Positions 1-8,368 of a stretch of 13,002 bases of DNA are shown piece by piece. The position numbers and the translations under genes are program-made. The DNA comes from Rhypophila decipiens (lineage: Eukaryota; Ascomycota; Sordariomycetes; Sordariales; Naviculisporaceae): positions 1 through 13,002 of the forward strand of contig MU858406.1 of the NCBI GenBank assembly GCA_033297075.1, written 5' to 3'. Position 1 is the stretch's first letter, and the number at the start of each line of letters is the position of its first letter. Below the pieces are notes generated by a model. That model made no database searches, was not told the DNA's origin, and saw only the letters and a program-made list of their open reading frames with translations.

Positions 1-51
1 TACGTGGAGAAAAGTTGTTGTGAAGATGAAGGGTTGAGAAACGGGGGAAAG

Positions 52-84
52 TGCGTCGCTCGCTATGATGCGTCGCTCGCTATG
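52..84. repeat. 17-bp tandem duplication
   Basis: The 16-mer TGCGTCGCTCGCTATG occurs at 52-67 and again, without mismatch, at 69-84, giving a unit of 17 bp. The unit is GC-rich inside AT-rich surroundings. Only two copies are present. Confidence 0.85.
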
Positions 85-369
85 CATGTACGTTAATTGA
101 CCAAGCCTCCACAGTGATATTATAGGTTCTTTCGACCCGCTAGGAGTGTTTGTTCCATCAAGGACCGGGGTATCTATTCAAGACGGAATTTTATCGACTT
201 TGTGAGGAAATACAACCTATTATGGTATTGCGGCTACTGTTGAATAGCTGAAAACAGGAAATGAGAGTATAAGAATTAATCTATACAGTACATTTAAGTA
301 GTTATTATACAAGTAATAATAGTAAAGATTCCTAATTCGGTAGATAGGATATAAACAGGGAAACTCAAG

Positions 370-408
370 GCCACTAGGTAAACAAGGGAAGTCCATACAG
401 CTAGTGGC
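370..408. repeat. Inverted repeat in the 3' flank of the bZIP gene
   Basis: GCCACTAG at 370-377 is perfectly complementary to CTAGTGGC at 401-408, with a 23-nt loop. The loop sequence GTAAACAAGGGAAGT is itself roughly complementary to the stretch just right of the second arm, so a larger imperfect fold is possible. It lies about 50-90 bp beyond the end of the bZIP reading frame and could fall in its 3' UTR. Confidence 0.5.
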
Positions 409-459
409 GTCTTTACTCCCTTCTTGTTTTACTTCCGCTTTTCCTGCAACTCCTTTTAA

Positions 460-561
460 TTATAACAACTCATCGGTCTCGCTGGCGGCACTTTGCTCTA
501 TCGCTTCGAGGATCGCTCTCTCCTCGAAGACGGGGCCCTGGCCGTCCCATTTTGCTTGGGA
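460..561 (-). pseudogene. Conserved C-terminal tail of the bZIP gene beyond the premature TAA
   Basis: Directly after the TAA at 562-564, 33 codons stay open in the same frame and end at a second TAA (462-460). They encode a tail containing AKWDGQGPVFEERAILEAIE and ending in ETDELL. Such tails are, from memory, typical of the C-terminus of this AP-1-like subfamily. The full-length protein would be about 301 aa, with one codon (probably Lys or Gln) now a stop. Confidence 0.7.
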
Positions 562-1428
562 TTAGAGCCGCGCACTGAGGTCATCGATATTAACGAGACT
601 CCTCTTCAAAAAATCGTTGCTGGTAATGATATTCCAAGTTGCGCCGGCCGCAAGCAAGCGCCCTCCATTATTGCTAGTCACAATGCTGTGGCTGAGCGTC
701 TTCTTGGTATGGTTCTGAAGCACGTCGGCGTAAAAGGCGGTGGGATTGTAAGACATCGGGCCGGTCACCATAGGGCTCCCGTTGGACCCCGGCAGTCCAG
801 CTCCGTTCACCATCGACGTTGCTCGCAAGATCTCGTTCTCGGTACTCATCCTCTGTAGGTCGCGCTTTAGCCGTTCGTTCTCACTCGCAGTTTGCTGCTG
901 CGTTTGCTCAAGTTCCTTTAGACGGCTCTCGAGGTCTTTGACATGGCGTTCTTTCCTCTCGCGGAATGCCCGTTGACTAGAGAAAGGGGCCGGTTAGGCT
1001 CGATGGAACAAGAGAACGGAATTTTCTAACGAGACTTACGCTATGCGGTTCTGGGCTTTCCGTCGGGACTGGGCAGGTATAAGTTTATTCTTCTTCCGGT
1101 TGGATCCTTGCATACGAGCTTGGACTTGGTCGTCAGCCTCTATATTGGTCATAGCCAAAACATCGGCCGGAATCTGCGGTGGGTATGCGGCGCTAATAAT
1201 AGGTTGTGTGGGAGCAGGGTGTTGATTCGGAGGTGTTGAGGGCCCCGGGAAAGACCCAAGATGGACGATTGGAATCACGGGTGCGTAATTGTCGTTCGCG
1301 TAGAGATGTGGAGCGTATTCTTTCATGCCGGAACCTTCAATGTCATGTTCGTGTTTGATCGAAATCCCGGCTGGCTGCGTGCCGGGAGTCGCAAAACCTT
1401 CGAGGTTGGGGTCGATAGGCACCTCCAT
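562..1428 (-). CDS. AP-1-like (Pap1/Yap-type) bZIP transcription factor, truncated by a premature stop
   Basis: A two-exon gene: exon 1 is 1428-1040, exon 2 is 976-562, and 267 aa are encoded before TAA at 564-562. Splicing rebuilds the basic region AQNRIAQRAFRERKERHVKD, which contains the NxxAQxxFR signature of the fungal Pap1/Yap family. A leucine zipper follows (LESRLKELE, then NERLKRDL and NEILRA). The product should bind DNA as a nuclear dimer. Residues 1-110 are Pro/Asn-rich and resemble an activation region. The start at 1428 (MEVPIDPNLE) was chosen because IDPNL-type N-termini are common in such factors and the 63 codons upstream look non-coding. The C-terminal block (around GRLLAAGATW) is typical of the subfamily, but the stop interrupts it and similar sequence continues to 460. 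No Yap1-type cysteine-rich redox domain is visible. The family call is firm; whether the truncated gene works is not. Confidence 0.8.
977..1039 (-). other. Spliceosomal intron of the bZIP gene (63 nt)
   Basis: Donor GTAAGT starts at 1039, acceptor CTCTAG ends at 977, and a CTAAC branch-type sequence lies inside. Removing it joins ATAGC to TCAACGG and restores the uninterrupted basic region IAQRAFRE, which is strong evidence for the intron. Confidence 0.9.
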
Positions 1429-1970
1429 CGTGGGATAGGTGCGCTGAATTTTGTCGCAGAATGGGAAGAATGTGAGAACACTTGAACCGCAGACAGAAAT
1501 GGTCCGCCCGTCGCGTCGCCTATGTAAGGCTGGCAACTGGCCCCCAAGGAGAACAGCATTCTCATAAACATGGGTACCAGGCGTATATTTGCCTTGAGCT
1601 GGCTGCCATTGCCACAAAAGGAATAAAAAGCAACGTTCGCCGGCGTTCAGCTAGCATCCCCGAGCGCGGGAATTTCTATGTGAGATGCCGAGAACAGGAA
1701 GCGGCCAGCTAGTGAACCACCAAGCAAGAGGGGTTGGGGTTGTGAGGATTTGTTTTGGAGTTGAAGAAGGGAGGGTGGAAGACCAAAACAAGGTCGTGTC
1801 AAGGTTGAGGCAGGGCGTCTTGTACACCTCTGCCGGGGTCTGAAATGTTATGAAACCTGCATGGTTGCCTGGAAGGAATAAATGAATTGAGAAACGGTAA
1901 ACAATGAGGAAATTTGCAGCGAAATGCCCCTCTCTTTTTTTAAACTTTATGTACGGATACCGCACTAAAT
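1429..1970. other. Upstream region of the bZIP gene, no gene recognised
   Basis: The bZIP reading frame remains open upstream to 1617, but the encoded peptide (Cys/His/Arg-rich) does not resemble its family, so this is taken as 5' UTR or promoter. Several other frames of 60-190 codons cross the stretch without recognisable motifs. Confidence 0.4.
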
Positions 1971-2346
1971 TCCAGCCGGCTACTTCATTTGGTGGCGTTG
2001 ATGAGAGAAGGCCGAACAGTGCCGAGCCCAACCACAACCGTGTCCGAAAGTTGTTAACGGGATTAGGGCATACCAGCCGTCTGCCTGGATTTGGTAAGGC
2101 CCGAAAATGATAGCCTTTGGTCGCTGCAGACTTCCAATTTCCTATTTGGGAATAACGACCAATCAAACGCTTCCGGCACCACCTTGCGAGAAGGCTTAAC
2201 GCCAAGCCCAATCACGTACTGAAACCTAGGCCCCAATCCGGTTAACAACTTTCAGACACGATCGAGATGTGGTTGGGACTTGGCACTACGGCTGAGCGAA
2301 CTGCTCAGCCTTCTTCAATGAACGCCACCAAATGAAGTTGGCTGGA
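1971..2346. mobile_element. MITE-like foldback element with long imperfect inverted arms
   Basis: The left arm (1971-2069) and right arm (2230-2346) are reverse complements over most of their length. Shared blocks include AACGCCACCAAATGAAGT, GTTAACAACTTTC and GTGGTTGGG. The right arm carries extra bases, including an 8-bp hairpin GGCTGAGC/GCTCAGCC at about 2290-2310. The outer ends are TCCAGCC and GGCTGGA, and each is directly flanked outside by AAAT (1967-1970 and 2347-2350), a candidate target-site duplication. The central 160 bp encode nothing recognisable. This fits a non-autonomous DNA transposon; the superfamily cannot be told from the sequence. Confidence 0.6.
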
Positions 2347-2437
2347 AAATCAGAAACCTGCGTTAACCGGTGTAACCTGGAAGGGAAGGAATGGACGAAA
2401 ATAAAATTGGTGAATGAAATTTGGGAGGGTTAAAAAT

Positions 2438-3049
2438 TTACTTCTGATAACTGAACGATTCCTTATTGGACAAAGAGGCCGCGGATCCGTGGGTTCGTTG
2501 CCGGGAGAACTCCTGTCGTATTGGCGCCAAGAGTGGCTCTAGCTCAAAATATAGTTCCTCCTCTGCGAGACTCAGGTCCCAGCCCAACAGGCAAAGTGTT
2601 TGGATTTCCATTTTGGTGATATCTGTAGAGCTAAAGTAGTTGCCATCCATGGCATAGCTACAGTACTGTACCCAGCTTTTGTTACTGCAGTTGGAGTCGT
2701 GGAGATATTTAAATGTCAAAATCAGCACTGATAAGATGATACGGTGTGCTGAGCATTGAGATCCTGTGGTAGTAGGTGACAGGCGTTTTTTAAGACGAGC
2801 AAGGTAGATGACTGTAGCCACAAATGTTCCCGTGTTAATTCCGGACGCATGAATAAGCCGAATTATAAACGTGGCAAGAGTGGGAAGGCGGTTAATGGTG
2901 ATCCTATCTGGATTTTTCATTGCTGGGTTGCACCAAACAACTCCGGAGGCAGTGGCGACAATGTGATCTACTATGTCGGGGCGAATAGGTTGGGAGATGA
3001 GATAACGGAACGCAGTGGCATTGGTCTTCGTAGTCGATTGGTACGGTAT
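2438..3049 (-). CDS. Pcl/Pho80-type cyclin, start codon apparently lost
   Basis: Pcl-type cyclins bind a Pho85-like cyclin-dependent kinase and direct it to targets in the cell cycle, polarity or nutrient signalling. The reading frame, open from 3064 to the TAA at 2438, shows the expected order: a helical start (FRYLISQPIRPDIVDHIV), the cyclin box with LPTLATFIIRL, VATVIYLARLKKRL, SAHRIILSVLILTFKYLHDS and MEIQTLCLLGWDL, then EEELYFELEPLLAPIR near the C-terminus. The first in-frame ATG (2920) lies inside the domain, after about 43 residues that clearly belong to it, so it is not the native start. An ATA codon at 3049-3047 sits where the family would start and may be a mutated ATG. The alternative is an unseen 5' exon. 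Product about 203 aa from that codon. The cyclin box is otherwise uninterrupted. Cyclin identity is fairly sure, functionality unsure. Confidence 0.7.
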   Translation of the reverse strand: MPYQSTTKTNATAFRYLISQPIRPDIVDHIVATASGVVWCNPAMKNPDRITINRLPTLATFIIRLIHASGINTGTFVATVIYLARLKKRLSPTTTGSQCSAHRIILSVLILTFKYLHDSNCSNKSWVQYCSYAMDGNYFSSTDITKMEIQTLCLLGWDLSLAEEELYFELEPLLAPIRQEFSRQRTHGSAASLSNKESFSYQK

Positions 3050-3067
3050 TTTAGATTCCGGCCATCA

Positions 3068-3169
3068 GATTAGACACAAACATCTTCTTAGGTCTTCTAC
3101 TTCTAATTTAGATAAGAAGGCTGTTGCTGCTATATAGTCTGCCTCTGCGTCTAAAACTGCTATTGAAGC
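3068..3169 (-). mobile_element. Possible Ty1/copia RNase H scrap
   Basis: The frame reads ASIAVLDAEADYIAATAFLS and continues to DLRRC. This resembles the copia-type RNase H motif in which an EAEYIA-like core is followed by a Trp/Leu-rich helix. No flanking reverse transcriptase, integrase or LTR was found, and the frame ends at TGA (3067-3065) just upstream of the cyclin. The similarity is short and could be chance. Confidence 0.25.
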
Positions 3170-3180
3170 ATAGATTGGAT

Positions 3181-3938
3181 ATACTATGATACAAGGCAAA
3201 GCCGCAGTTGAGACAGGACGGTGCGATGCTGCCGTTTCTGGAGGTAAAGACCATGCTGCTGCAAAAGCCATTTCTAGAGCCCAGAGTATTCATAGATCTA
3301 GATGTAGAGAGGCGAAGTTCAACTCGCCGTGCATGCCCGTAGCTACGTTGAGTAGTTTGGCTATCGTGGGCAGACTTTGCGTGCATGAGCCTATGGCAAG
3401 TACTGCCACTGATCAGGTCGCTCTACCAAGAGCTTGGAGGATTGAACAAGATAGTAGACAATGAACTTGATTGTTTGCGTGAGGAGTCCAAGAATCCTCG
3501 GACGGAAGGTGCACAGAACGCCATACAACATCGGCCCCGGTAGCATGTGCGCGTGCGAGTGGTTTCCTTGATTCCATTCACACTCCCTGGTAGCCGAGAA
3601 GGTGCTTACCCCTTCTGAATTCTAATGAGCAGCTTCCCGAGACTTTTATCTTCTGACTCGTTATCTTGTCCGGCGGTTGCTTTCTTGCAGAGCGTCATGG
3701 GAAGGTACTGGTACTTCAGGTAGGTAGGTATCCGCAGCAGGCATCAAAGAAGAACTCCTTTACTCAACACTTGAGATTCCTTCCGGCGTTTCCTGTTCGA
3801 TATGTTGTTGTGGGAGAGGGTTTATTTCACAACCATGTTTGCGCGCGCCGCCGATAATATTCCGCGCCCAACCTCATCTTTTGGGGTTTCACGCGTGCTG
3901 GCAGGAGGAACTTCTCTCAGGTTAGTCCTGGCCAACGC
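3181..3938. other. Spacer with no recognised gene
   Basis: Short open frames exist on both strands (for example plus strand 3385-3543, with a peptide containing LYQELGGLNKIVDNELDCLR), but none has a convincing family, codon pattern or start. A GC-rich run of alternating GCGC lies at about 3840-3852. Confidence 0.4.
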
Positions 3939-4493
3939 TCAATGGTAAACCTGACAGCTTATGACTCTCTCGATGCTTAGTAGTTGGATATCCTGCAAGC
4001 AAGTCACCGCTGGCACTTTGGGCCATAATGTGGTGTCTTGCTTTCCCTTTACGCCTCTGAGGTGTGTAATCCACACGCCCTTTTTGTCACATGTTGCGAT
4101 GCAGACCGCTTCATCTCGACAAATGTCAAAACCACGCTGTGCCGCTTTGAGGAGCGGACGATGGCGCGTTGTTCCTCCTTGGAAGGGCTTCTTTTCTGTG
4201 ACTGAATAATCTCGATATGTGTTGCTCGGAGATATATGCAGGGAAAGAGTCAGTCCAGCCATTTTGGAGCCAAGTTGAGACTCAAGGTTGCTCCAAGGAG
4301 CCATTTCCAGAAGACGGGCTCGAATTCTCTCCACAGCAGCTAATGTCGCTATAACTGCAGCTCGTGTGACAGGACCAGAATAGTCGTTAGGAAGAGTGCC
4401 TGGAATCGAAAACGTTACCTTCTCATTCTCAAACACTGAGGACGAGTTCTGGGCACAATACGACCGCAAGTCGTACGATACCGTGCGGGCCAA
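3939..4493 (-). pseudogene. Truncated, internally deleted HypX/HoxX-like formyltransferase fragment
   Basis: HypX/HoxX-like proteins join an N-terminal formyltransferase-type region to a C-terminal crotonase (enoyl-CoA hydratase) domain. This frame of 184 codons matches, from memory, only the middle of the formyltransferase half: YSGPVTRAAVIATLAAVERI, then SVTEKKPFQGGTTRHRPLLK, then DEAVCIATCDKKGVWITHL, then LWPKVPAV. The first roughly 200 residues and the whole crotonase domain are absent. Between AAQRGFD and DEAVCIATCD the family would normally have several tens of residues, so an in-frame deletion is likely. Resemblance starts at about 4436 (VFENEK); the codons before it look unrelated. 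The frame itself has no internal stop, which suggests recent origin or chance. The fragment is far too short to be an active enzyme. Confidence 0.5.
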
Positions 4494-4510
4494 GCCTTTC
4501 TATTGTGCCC
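4451..4510. repeat. Nested 10-bp inverted repeat
   Basis: GGGCACAATA (4451-4460) and TATTGTGCCC (4501-4510) are perfect reverse complements separated by 40 nt. Within the loop, CCGCA (4464-4468) pairs with TGCGG (4484-4488) around the palindrome CGTACG. It lies 15 bp outside the point where the HypX-like similarity begins. Confidence 0.7.
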
Positions 4511-5488
4511 TGCTCTTTTATTTCTTTTCCCTTTCATTCTTCGGAAAAGAGGCGGATGGCTCTCACCGATCCTTTCAGTTCCTTTGTCTGTTATGACTAA
4601 AGAAATCTCAGGCAGAGGGGTCGCGATCTCTCTTCTCGGTGGAAAGATAAGTCAGAGGAGAAGTATCTCCTTCGTGGGGCAATTAGTAAGAGTTATCATG
4701 TATATTAGCACTGATGAGGGACTGCGCCGAGGCACGGCGGCGAGTGCTTGGCGAAGAGCACACGCACACGCTATCCTCTTTACCCCCTCGAGAAAATACG
4801 CCGGTGACTGTGCCACAGCTTCATACATCTTGAACATCGTCATCGGTTCTGATAAACAAGTTCACGAGCTCCTCAGGTGTATTGTTAAGTTTAAACATAC
4901 CGAGCTCGAGCCCACTGGCTTGCTACAGCACTGTATATCCGGTGGAGCGTATGGAGTCATCTTTAGATCCTCCCCAAACAACTCCGGAAGTAACACGTAT
5001 CAAACCCGAATGCCTATGGAGGAGAGGCTTGAAATGCAATTGATATAAACTTAATTCAAGCCTTCACATTATACGAGCACACACAATAAGAAACACTGGG
5101 CGGAAGAAGAGAGACAGTCAGTTTAAACACTCGAGGTGAGTCTGGTGAAGTGACGGGTGTGGTGCTGAGAGACCGGCTATTCAGCACATGGTACAGGGTG
5201 GCAAGCCACAGATGGAGCAGCGATGCTTGACGCCAATACAAGCTCAGCTCGGCCAAGAGACGCGCAACGGTCTAGTATTAAAGACCAACTTTGATCAAGC
5301 GGGTACTATCTCCTTCAACCGCTCCATCACTATTCATCTCATAACCAGCGGTTTCAAGCATTTTCCAATCATCTGTGCAAAGAGAATGGCCTGTGAGAAG
5401 GCCGAAGGGCAAGCCCTTCTTCCCCCCCGCCAAAAAGAAGAGGCCATCTACTCGGGCAGCCCCCAAAGTCTTCTCGGACCGCTTTTGC
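4511..5488. other. Region without a recognised gene
   Basis: The longest frame is on the plus strand (4503-5048, 181 codons), but its composition is uneven and no motif is seen. On the minus strand a short stretch at about 4836-4910 reads LGMFKLNNTPEELVNLFIRT before stopping; it looks protein-like but is bounded by stop codons. A 15-bp match to the cyclin gene (TCCGGAGTTGTTTGG) occurs on the minus strand near 4977-4991. None of this is enough to call a gene. Confidence 0.35.
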
Positions 5489-5546
5489 CATACATAACCC
5501 TAACCCTGCACGCAACGCAGTCATGCGGCTGGAATGCCCAGGTCAC
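5489..5546. repeat. Telomere-like block, copy A
   Basis: Starts with CATACATAACCCTAACCCT (5489-5507) and, after a spacer, continues with CTGGAATGCCCAGGTCAC (5529-5546). The same arrangement in the same orientation is found at 12746-12795. The CCCTAA units number fewer than two, so this is not a telomere. Confidence 0.6.
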
Positions 5547-5609
5547 TTCCTGTCGGAATATCACACTTCTTGTCAAAATTGATTGATTGTGATTGTCTCC
5601 TCTCTTTTT

Positions 5610-5632
5610 GCTCTCTGGCTTCGCCAGAGAGC
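5610..5632. repeat. Perfect 10-bp hairpin with 3-nt loop
   Basis: GCTCTCTGGC (5610-5619) and GCCAGAGAGC (5623-5632) are exactly complementary around TTC. The left arm is preceded by TTTTT. It lies about 250 bp beyond the 3' end of the coiled-coil gene. No function can be assigned from the sequence. Confidence 0.8.
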
Positions 5633-5879
5633 TTCTCTTATAACTGTACATGGTGGCAGTACTATTACCAATCATGAGTAACCAATGACAAAGATGATTA
5701 TCAAGATTTCCAATGATGACCAATCCCTCACAAATAGGAACATGTATTCTTCCGAACGACACAGAATATTCTGACACTTCCCATCCCCAAGGTACTTTAC
5801 ACACCAAAAAAACATGTGAGGATCCCCACCCGCAACCATTCAACATCTCCATATCAAGCTGCTCTTGCTCTCTTATCCC

Positions 5880-7152
5880 TCAGCGTCGTCCTTTGCCTCT
5901 GAACATAGGCACCTGTTGGCTGTCCGGCCCCCGCCCGGATAACGAAGCCGGCGCCTCCTGACTGACCGGCTGGGTGCTTTCAGATTGCAGAGCATCCTCG
6001 ATCCTATTGGCCCAGAGCTGCCCGAAATAAAATACGAACATACACACACACGCCTTATAGAAATTCGCCCATTCAGCAAAACCCGACAGAGCCATGTTGG
6101 CCGAAACAAGTAGAAAAGTGGTCCTCATAATGTGGCTCTGCTTTGGCAGGGCGACGGACCGGTCCGGGGAGACGCCAAAGAGGATTTCCGCGGGTTTGAG
6201 GAAGCCCAGCACCTCGCGCCCATCCCGACCGCCCAGGTCCCGCTCAGCTTGCACCCGCAAGCTATGCACCACGCTCTTGAGAACTACCACGTCGCCGGCC
6301 ATGCCCTTCGCGTCTTCGAGGTTGCCCTTGTCGGCTTGCACCGGGATCGCTCCCTGGAGCACTTTGATGAAGGAGGAAAAGGCGTCGCCGTCGGCGACGG
6401 CCTGGCGCAGGTAGTCGGTGATGCGGCCCTCGACGCCGGCGAGGTTTGCGTCGCGCGTGATGCCGGCGCCGTCGAGCCGGCCGAGCAGGCCGTCGAAGGG
6501 TCATTGTCAGCTGGTGCATCATGTTCGCCTGCGCGGTATTGTGTCTGTTTGTCGCCTCCATGACGGCATGCTGGAGCCCTGCTACATTCTGGCTCAGCTG
6601 CGTGGCGTGCGTATTCAAGTACGTGTTGGAAATGGTAATCGAGGACAACTGGCCCTTGTAGAAGGCCTCGGCCTGTTCCAGCGCCGTCCGGGACGCGGCC
6701 ATCCCCTCGGCTGAGGAGTTCTCCATGTATGCGATATGCCTCTGCAGGCCGGTGATATAATTCTCGCGGTCCTTGATCTCCGCACATGCTTTGTCTAGTT
6801 CACCGGCCATGCCACCGAGGCGGCGGTGCATGTCCGCGATTTGTGTCTGCATCATGTCGAGGTCGCGCCTGAGCGCTTGCTTCTCTCCGCCGGCATTCGT
6901 GAGGTGCCATCTCGCCTCATCGAGCTGTTGGGCAAGCGAAGTGATTTCCACGCCGGCGAACCTCGTGTTGCTTTCCTTATCCTCGAGGCATTGCTCAAGC
7001 ACTTCGTTTCCCCGTTCAATGGAAGTGATTTTGCTTCGCCCTTCCCCGAGCTGTTGCTTCAGCGTTGTGATTTCAATGTGGGCGGCCTCGAGCTCGTGCT
7101 CAAGAGTTTCGTTTCTCCGGTTGGCGGCCGCGATAATTTCATGTGCGTTCAT
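5880..7152 (-). pseudogene. Coiled-coil protein gene with one +1 frameshift
   Basis: ATG at 7152 opens 217 codons of heptad-rich, Glu/Gln/Leu-rich sequence with two related segments (IEITTLKQQLGEGR and VEITSLAQQLDEAR), typical of a long coiled coil. At about 6498-6502 the coding frame moves by one base. Downstream the original frame turns into Arg/Pro-rich nonsense and closes at 6262. The +1 frame reads FDGLLGRLDGAGITRDANL and stays open and protein-like to TGA at 5882-5880. Skipping one base gives about 423 aa. Near the C-terminus two hydrophobic stretches (TTFLLVSANMALSGF and ACVCMFVFYFGQLW) could anchor the protein in a membrane. No AG acceptor lies between the last stop of the +1 frame and its coding-looking start, so an intron is unlikely. 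The region is visibly GC-rich compared with its flanks. No family was recognised. It could be a pseudogene, a sequencing error or, less likely, programmed frameshifting. Confidence 0.65.
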
Positions 7153-7841
7153 GGTTGGGCTGACCAGAATCCGAATCGACTGTGGCCAACGGGTCGACGA
7201 CTAGAGGTGAAAATTTGTAACGGCGAAAATTTCCCCCTGTGTATGTATTGGAAGTGGCGGGCATTGCCGGTTGCCTTTCCTTTTCCCTCTCCACCTCAAC
7301 GAGGCGGATAATGCAGCAGATCGCCGAGACATGCAGGGGTCGTGGTTGCCTTGGTTGCCTTGCGCCATGCTAGCCTAGTTGGCTAAGGACCCACTGTGGG
7401 CTCCTCAATCGGGTCTGGCGGACACCCGCGCGTCCTGCGTGTGCCACGAGACGCGTCCACGGACATACATATGGCTCGCTCAGCAAATTGGGTTTAGAGA
7501 ATCAGGCCAACCTATCCGCCTTACCCCTTACTATTTCTACGTTGCTATATTACTGTCTTCCTATCCAATCTGGCCTGACCGAGTAAACTATCCTCCCTTT
7601 TTCAACATACTATAGATTGTTCTGCGTTACTTTTGAACGCAAATGCACCGCCATTTTCATGTGCCCGCGCAGGTTCATACATAAGAAAGGAGCGCAGGTG
7701 TTCAGTATAGCGCGGGATATAACGAACCTGATCTATCAAGGTCACAGCTTTTCTCCCCTTATCTCTAGGTTATTCCCAGGCTTTTCATCTTTTCGTGCCA
7801 TTCTGTGTGCCTATTAATAGTCGGGATACTGTCAAACGTAG
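7153..7841. other. Upstream region of the coiled-coil gene and spacer
   Basis: The probable promoter of the minus-strand coiled-coil gene lies at its left end. A plus-strand frame at 7617-7817 (66 codons) is in the same phase as the degraded frame that follows at 7842-8144, but no motif was recognised in it. No RNA gene was seen. Confidence 0.4.
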
Positions 7842-8144
7842 GCGAAGGAGCGTCTAGTAGATTTGAATACCTTAAAAGTATCGAACTACGTCAAGAAAAG
7901 GGATAAAGACAAGCTATAAGTAAGATTATCAAGCCTAGATGGAGAGCGTAATATCGAGTCAGTTCCTTCCTTAAGCTCGTCAATTCAATCGTCGGCAAGA
8001 TCACCAGATTTCAGAGAGTGGATTTCTAAGCGAGATTTCACCCTACCACGATTTGTCAGACACAAGGCTTTTCATGTAGAGGACGAGGACACAGAAAGCT
8101 ATCGCACTATTATACTTCCGGAGAATTTCGAGTCTTTATCATGA
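7842..8144 (+). pseudogene. Possible degraded coding fragment, unknown family
   Basis: One frame stays open for about 100 codons with a single TAA (7917-7919). Before the stop it reads NTLKVSNYVKKRDKDKL, and after it the longest stretch includes SPDFREWISKRDFTLPRFVR and ends near ESYRTIILPENFESLS at TGA (8142-8144). The charged and hydrophobic pattern looks like protein rather than random translation, in AT-rich DNA where stops are frequent. There is no ATG start, and the sequence GTAAGA directly after the TAA could be a chance donor. The family was not recognised. Confidence 0.3.
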
Positions 8145-8368
8145 CATTTCCTTTGTGTATCGAAGATGGCCGCTGTGATGTGCACGGGAAGTGTGACCCG
8201 AGCTAGTGGCACGCAAATCAGAGGCCTGCCAGCCACATATCCTAATTAAGAAGCGGGCAGGCGACGGCAATGCTCTGTATAATCTCGAAGCACATCTATG
8301 GTCGGTATGAAAGGATATGGTACAGAATTATCTATGCTGACTGTTATCCGGTGATATGCGAATTTCCA
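8145..8368. other. Spacer, nothing recognised
   Basis: No open frame of note, repeat or RNA gene was seen. Confidence 0.4.

Larger units (their letters stand above)
1..459. other. AT-rich spacer downstream of the bZIP gene
   Basis: No coding frame or RNA gene was recognised here. The stretch lies 3' of the minus-strand bZIP gene. It holds a short tandem duplication near its left end and an inverted repeat close to the gene's 3' end, both listed separately. Confidence 0.6.

Noticed and set aside
1429..1617. Upstream extension of the bZIP protein to 1617
   Set aside because: The extra 63 residues are Cys/His/Arg-rich and unlike the family; MEVPIDPNLE at 1428 is a better start.
1651..2211. Minus-strand frame of 186 codons
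   Set aside because: It runs across the left arm and loop of the foldback element and has no recognisable motif.
2930..4995. Shared 15-mer TCCGGAGTTGTTTGG in the cyclin gene and near 4977-4991 (minus strand)
   Set aside because: The flanking sequence does not align, and one such match in 13 kb is within reach of chance.
4503..5048. Plus-strand frame of 181 codons
   Set aside because: No domain and uneven composition; kept only as a remark in the spacer entry.
5495..5507. CCCTAACCCT as telomeric repeat
   Set aside because: Fewer than two CCCTAA units and embedded in unique sequence; described only as telomere-like.
5448..5852. Minus-strand frame of 134 codons beyond the coiled-coil gene
   Set aside because: No motif, Trp/Cys/Ser-rich composition, and it crosses the hairpin and the telomere-like block; likely chance or 3' UTR.
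6262..6500. Arg/Pro-rich C-terminus of the coiled-coil frame
   Set aside because: This is out-of-frame translation of GC-rich coding DNA; the +1 frame is open and protein-like.
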